A stretch of DNA of 64,000 nt, taken from Deltaproteobacteria bacterium. Its GTDB lineage: Bacteria > Desulfobacterota > Desulfomonilia > UBA1062. Position 1 is the stretch's first letter. The number at the start of each line of letters is the position of its first letter. This document shows positions 60,552-64,000 of this stretch, in pieces. The translations under genes were made by a program, and so were the position numbers. The notes under the pieces are model-generated. The model saw only the letters and a program-made list of their open reading frames with translations. It was not told the origin of the DNA and did no database searches. Where the stretch lies: assembly GCA_017992605.1 (NCBI GenBank), contig JAGOOG010000004.1, positions 62,001 through 126,000 of the forward strand, in the 5' to 3' direction.

Positions 60552-61457
60552 CTAAACCGTCTCCATCTTCCTGTCCCTGCCCAGGGCCGCATCCTGGCTC
60601 ATCACCACTCCGGCGATCACCAGGGCCGACGCCACGTACTGCATCGGCGTGAATCGTTCTCCCAGGATGATCCACCCGAGGATCACCGTGAGTACCGGGA
60701 TGAGATTGACGAAGGCCGATGCCTGGCTTGCCGGGATCTTGCTCACCGCATAGTTGTACAGGCCGTAGGCACCCATGGTGACGAAGAAGCCGAGATAGAG
60801 GATGCTCAACGCAGGGATCGCCACAAACTGTGAAGGCAGGTCGGTGGAGGGGAGGACAAGGAACGGGAGGAAGAATACACTCCCCGCACAGGCCTGCAGG
60901 GCCGTGAGGAACAAGGGTTCGTATCGCTCTGAGAGCCGCTTGAGAGAAACGGTGTAGCCGGTGGCGCACACCATGGCGATGAACTCGTAGAAGTTGCCCA
61001 GCGCAGGGTTGGGTGCGGCATGATTCGACCGGGCGGCGAGGCTCAGCACGCATGCGCCTATGATGGCGAGGAGGAACCCGAGGACCGTCTTCACGGTGAT
61101 CCGTTCCTTGAGATAGAGGCCCGCCGTGATAGCCACCATGAGGGGGAGCATGGCCGTGATCATGCCTGCCTGGGATGCCGTCGTGTTCTTGAGGGCCGCG
61201 GCCTCGAACAGGAAATAGAGGCACGGTTCGCACCCGAGCATGAAGAGGATGGTCGGGATGTCCTCCTTCCTCGGGATGTTCCGCTTGACCATGCCCGCAA
61301 AGGGCAGGAACCCGACAAAGGCGGTCACCATCCTGCCGAAGATCACCACCATGGGGTCATAGGCGCTGAAGGCAAGCTTGAGGGCTATAAAGGAGCTCGC
61401 CCAGAGAACCATGGCGCCGAGGAGGGCAAAGACGGGAACAAGGGCTTTTTTCTCCAT
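60552..61457 (-). CDS. EamA/DMT-superfamily exporter
   Basis: 301-residue inner-membrane transporter with ten hydrophobic segments in two EamA repeats (GAMVLWASSFIALKLAF, GRMVTAFVGFLPF; LGFFVTMGAYGLYNYAVSKIPASQASAFVNLIPVLTVILGWIILGE, short mark NLIPVLTVILGWIILGE). The family exports amino acids or metabolites. The ATG at 61457 was chosen because the hydrophobic core begins just after it; longer frames add polar sequence. It is divergent from the NUDIX gene. Confidence 0.9.
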   Translation of the reverse strand: MEKKALVPVFALLGAMVLWASSFIALKLAFSAYDPMVVIFGRMVTAFVGFLPFAGMVKRNIPRKEDIPTILFMLGCEPCLYFLFEAAALKNTTASQAGMITAMLPLMVAITAGLYLKERITVKTVLGFLLAIIGACVLSLAARSNHAAPNPALGNFYEFIAMVCATGYTVSLKRLSERYEPLFLTALQACAGSVFFLPFLVLPSTDLPSQFVAIPALSILYLGFFVTMGAYGLYNYAVSKIPASQASAFVNLIPVLTVILGWIILGERFTPMQYVASALVIAGVVMSQDAALGRDRKMETV

Positions 61458-61615
61458 GCATCTGTCCTGTGCAAGGGGACATAGCATGAGCCGGGCCTGC
61501 AGGGGTACTGCAATCTTCGCCGGGAACGATTCCATTGCAGCACGGATGCAACTCATTGTATACAGGGTACCCATGTTCCTCACGACATCCCCCTGTGAGC
61601 AGAGGTGAGACTGCC

Positions 61616-62095
61616 ATGAAATACTGCCCCCTGTGCGGCAAGGATCTGCTGTCCCGGGAAATAGACGGCACCGTGCGCCCGTGTTGCTCGTCAGACGAGT
61701 GCAGCTACGTGTTCTGGGACAATCCCACACCGGTGGTGGCCGCCATCGTGGAGCTCGACGGCAGCGTCGTCCTCGTGCGGAACAGGCTCTGGCCCGAGGG
61801 GATGTTCGGACTCGTCACCGGGTTTCTCGAACGCGGTGAAACACCCGACAGCGCCGTGATCCGCGAGGTCAGGGAGGAGCTCGGGCTGGGCGGCGTCATC
61901 GCGGGTTTCGTGGGCTACTACAGTTTCTTCGAGATGAACCAGCTCATCCTCGCCTTCCATGTCCGCGCCACGGGATCGGTCGCCCTCGGGGAAGAGCTCT
62001 CAGAGGTGCGGTATGTGAGCCCCGACAGGCTCAGACCATGGCCGTTCGGAACCGGCCATGCAGTGAAGGACTGGCTCGAGAGGAGAACAGCGTAG
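61616..62095 (+). CDS. NUDIX hydrolase with N-terminal zinc ribbon
   Basis: 159-residue NUDIX protein. An N-terminal zinc ribbon (CPLCGKDL...[12 protein letters not shown]) is followed by the NUDIX box [23 protein letters not shown] (family pattern G-x5-E-x7-REUXEE). This layout is that of NADH pyrophosphatase NudC or ADP-ribose hydrolases, but NudC has a longer C-terminal part, so the substrate is open. TGAGCAGAGG precedes the ATG. The gap to the peptidyl-prolyl isomerase is 55 nt. Confidence 0.9.
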   Translation: MKYCPLCGKDLLSREIDGTVRPCCSSDECSYVFWDNPTPVVAAIVELDGSVVLVRNRLWPEGMFGLVTGFLERGETPDSAVIREVREELGLGGVIAGFVGYYSFFEMNQLILAFHVRATGSVALGEELSEVRYVSPDRLRPWPFGTGHAVKDWLERRTA

Positions 62096-62150
62096 CACCG
62101 GCCCAGACGGCCGGATCGTTTTGAACTGCCACCGAACAAGGAGAAAAGCA

Positions 62151-62729
62151 ATGGAAAGGAGCGTGTTGTTTATCATGATGATCATGTTGACTCTGCTCAG
62201 CACACCGGCACCGGCCGAAGAGAACCCCAGGGTGGTCCTGGAGACGGGCATGGGGAACATCACCCTTGAACTCTATCCGACGCAGGCACCGCTCACGGTC
62301 AAGAATTTCCTCACCTATGTGGACGAGAAGTTCTACGAAGGCACCATATTCCACCGGGTGATCCGTGGCTTCATGATCCAGGGCGGCGGGATGACCGCCG
62401 ACATGGGCGAAAAGCCCACCCACACCCCCATCAGGAACGAGGCCAACAACGGCCTGAAGAACGACCGCGGCACCATCGCCATGGCCCGCACCCAGGTCCC
62501 CGACTCGGCCACGGCCCAGTTCTTCATCAACGCCAAGGACAACGCCTTCCTGAACTTCAGGTCGAAGACCGTGGAGGGATACGGATACTGCGTCTTCGGA
62601 AAGGTGATCAAGGGCATGGACGTGGTGGATGCCATCGAGGCCGTCGCAACGGGCAACAAGGGATACCACCAGGACGTCCCGCTCAAACCCGTGGTGATCC
62701 TCAAGGCATACCGTCTCAGGGAGAAATAG
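62151..62729 (+). CDS. Cyclophilin-type peptidyl-prolyl isomerase, secreted
   Basis: 192-residue periplasmic cyclophilin. The signal peptide ends in TPAPA before EENP. Cyclophilin motifs are [49 protein letters not shown] with the active Arg-Phe-Gln set, [13 protein letters not shown] and [10 protein letters not shown]. This is the compact PpiA/PpiB type. It may be cotranscribed with the NUDIX gene. The next gene begins at or just past its stop. Confidence 0.94.
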   Translation: MERSVLFIMMIMLTLLSTPAPAEENPRVVLETGMGNITLELYPTQAPLTVKNFLTYVDEKFYEGTIFHRVIRGFMIQGGGMTADMGEKPTHTPIRNEANNGLKNDRGTIAMARTQVPDSATAQFFINAKDNAFLNFRSKTVEGYGYCVFGKVIKGMDVVDAIEAVATGNKGYHQDVPLKPVVILKAYRLREK

Positions 62730-62748
62730 GACGCATTCCCGGAAGACC

Positions 62749-64000
62749 ATCCTTGCCTGGGCGTTCTACGACTGGGGAAACTCGGCCTTTGCCACGACGG
62801 TCATGGCCGGGTTCTTCCCGGTCATGTTCAAGGAATACTGGAGCGCAGGGGTCGACGCGTCCATAAGCACGGCCCGGCTCGGTTTTGCCAACTCCCTGGC
62901 CGGGATACTCGTCGCACTGGCTGCCCCCCTGCTCGGGGCCGTTGCGGACAGGACATCGGCAAAGAAACGGTTTCTCTTCGCCTTTGCAGCCATGGGAATA
63001 GCCTCCACGGTATGCCTGCCCATGGCGGGTCACGGTCAATGGGGCCTGGCGGGACTCCTCTATGCCCTGGCCCTCGCGGGTTTTCTGGGCGGGAACGTGT
63101 TCTATGACTCACTCCTCAAGACCGTTTCAGAGGGGCCCAGCATGGACAGGGTCTCCTCCCTGGGGTACGCCATGGGATACCTGGGCGGCGGGCTTCTCTT
63201 TTCCGTCAACGTCTGGATGACGCTCTCACCAGGCACCTTCGGACTGGGCGGGGCCGTGGATGCAGTCCGCTTCTCCTTCTTCACCGTGGGTATCTGGTGG
63301 GCACTGTTCAGCCTGCCGCTCCTGACCCTGGTGCATGAGCCCCGCGCCGTTTCCATGGGTCTCGGCCGCATGGCAGCCGAAGGGATGGCTCAGCTCTGGG
63401 GCACATTCAGGGAGATACGGCACCTGAAGGTCATCATGGTGTTCCTCCTGGCATACTGGCTCTACATCGACGGGGTGGGAACGATCATCGTGATGGCCGT
63501 GGACTACGGGCTCTCCCTCGGCTTCGAGCAGAAGGACCTCATCCTCGCCCTGCTCATGGTCCAGTTCACCGGCTTCCCCTGCGCCATCGGCTTCGGCCGG
63601 CTTGCAGGCTATACGGGCACGAAACCGGCCATCCTCATAGCCCTGGGCGTGTACCTCTTCGTGACCCTCTGGGGTGCCTTCATCGAGAGCCGCCACGAGT
63701 TCTACATCATGGCGCTGCTCATCGGCATGGTACAGGGCGGCGTCCAGGCACTCTCCAGATCCCTCTACGCGAGGATCATCCCCGCCGACAAGGCTGCCGA
63801 GTTCTTCGGCTTCTACAACGTGATCGGCAAGTTCGCCACCATCATGGGCCCGGTGCTGGTCGCCGCCACCGTGCTCGTGGCCCGCGCGTGGGGTGCGGGG
63901 CCCGACCTAGCGCCCCGGATCAGCATCTCCTCCATAGCGGTGCTCTTCCTGGCGGGCGGAGCCCTGCTGCTCTTCGTCGACGAGAAAAAAGGCCTCAGCG
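62749..64000 (+). CDS. UMF1/Atg22-type MFS transporter (3' partial, start unclear)
   Basis: At least 417 codons of a membrane transporter of the MFS UMF1 (Atg22-like) family, running off the right edge. It begins with the family block WAFYDWGNSAFATTVMAGFFP and continues through about ten membrane segments (ANSLAGILVALAAPLLGAVAD, GYLGGGLLFSVNVWM, LLIGMVQGGVQALSRSLYARIIP), with FGFYNVIGKFATIMGP near the end. No ATG, GTG, TTG or CTG occurs in frame between the stop at 62695 and the ATG at 62803, which is inside the conserved N-terminus; the coordinate 62749 (ATC) is only the first plausible position. Confidence 0.85.
   Translation, partial: MLAWAFYDWGNSAFATTVMAGFFPVMFKEYWSAGVDASISTARLGFANSLAGILVALAAPLLGAVADRTSAKKRFLFAFAAMGIASTVCLPMAGHGQWGLAGLLYALALAGFLGGNVFYDSLLKTVSEGPSMDRVSSLGYAMGYLGGGLLFSVNVWMTLSPGTFGLGGAVDAVRFSFFTVGIWWALFSLPLLTLVHEPRAVSMGLGRMAAEGMAQLWGTFREIRHLKVIMVFLLAYWLYIDGVGTIIVMAVDYGLSLGFEQKDLILALLMVQFTGFPCAIGFGRLAGYTGTKPAILIALGVYLFVTLWGAFIESRHEFYIMALLIGMVQGGVQALSRSLYARIIPADKAAEFFGFYNVIGKFATIMGPVLVAATVLVARAWGAGPDLAPRISISSIAVLFLAGGALLLFVDEKKGLS

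Overview
The window is about 64 kb of GC-rich bacterial chromosome, incomplete at both ends, with short intergenic regions and AT-rich promoters. The gene content points to an anaerobic member of the Desulfobacterota (former Deltaproteobacteria). The indicators are a two-subunit oxygen-sensitive class I fumarase, a tungsten-type aldehyde:ferredoxin oxidoreductase (AOR) with its own polyferredoxin, large acyl-CoA dehydrogenases and acyl-CoA synthetases, many lipoproteins, type IV pilin and the order yicC-remA-gmk-pyrF. This is inference from gene families; no rRNA is present to confirm it. I saw no rRNA, tRNA, CRISPR array, insertion sequence or phage gene.

Layout. 1-2.1 kb: fumarase alpha (cut by the window edge), fumarase beta and an SDR. 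2.1-6.0 kb (minus): a translationally coupled operon of a HyuA/oxoprolinase-like protein, a histone-deacetylase-fold deacetylase with a C-terminal zinc-ribbon-like tail, and a patatin. 6.2-8.4 kb: two lipoproteins and a type IV pilin. 8.5-12.4 kb: miaB, a two-component pair and an M48 lipoprotein protease. 12.5-17.3 kb: a MerR-type regulator, a PKD-type lipoprotein and two nitronate-monooxygenase-family flavoproteins. 17.4-28.8 kb: a housekeeping block (ftsY, rfaE1, DUF4416, yicC, remA, gmk, pyrF, rsmD, coaD, an aminotransferase, fliS plus a second flagellar-chaperone-like gene, maf, glpK, an orphan mlaE). 28.8-37.6 kb: ferredoxin and AOR, thioredoxin 2, acyl-CoA synthetase, acyl-CoA dehydrogenase, a hotdog thioesterase and a SHOCT lipoprotein. 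38-49.9 kb: a porin, cutA, a ParA ATPase with a small basic partner, a Prc-type protease, galE, metF, Smr, a chalcone-isomerase-like secreted protein, an AI-2E-family permease and a dual-receiver HD-GYP protein. 50-64 kb: an aminotransferase, a hydrolase, ygiQ-darP, a five-gene oxidoreductase/crotonase operon, lipoproteins, an EamA exporter, a NUDIX hydrolase, a cyclophilin and an MFS/UMF1 transporter cut by the right edge.

Three signals stand out. First, an AT-rich operator-like motif (core GYTTAAC) follows a TTGACA/TTGACC -35 element in front of four genes: the MerR regulator, both flavoproteins and the AOR. This suggests a small local regulon. Second, several genes whose starts are fixed by homology (rsmD, maf, ygiQ, probably the histidine kinase and rfaE1) have a -10 element 6-12 nt before the ATG and no Shine-Dalgarno sequence, as expected of leaderless or near-leaderless mRNAs. 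Third, an orphan ParA is paired with a small basic disordered protein, and a perfect palindrome overlaps its -35 box; this resembles a ParA cargo-positioning pair of unknown cargo.
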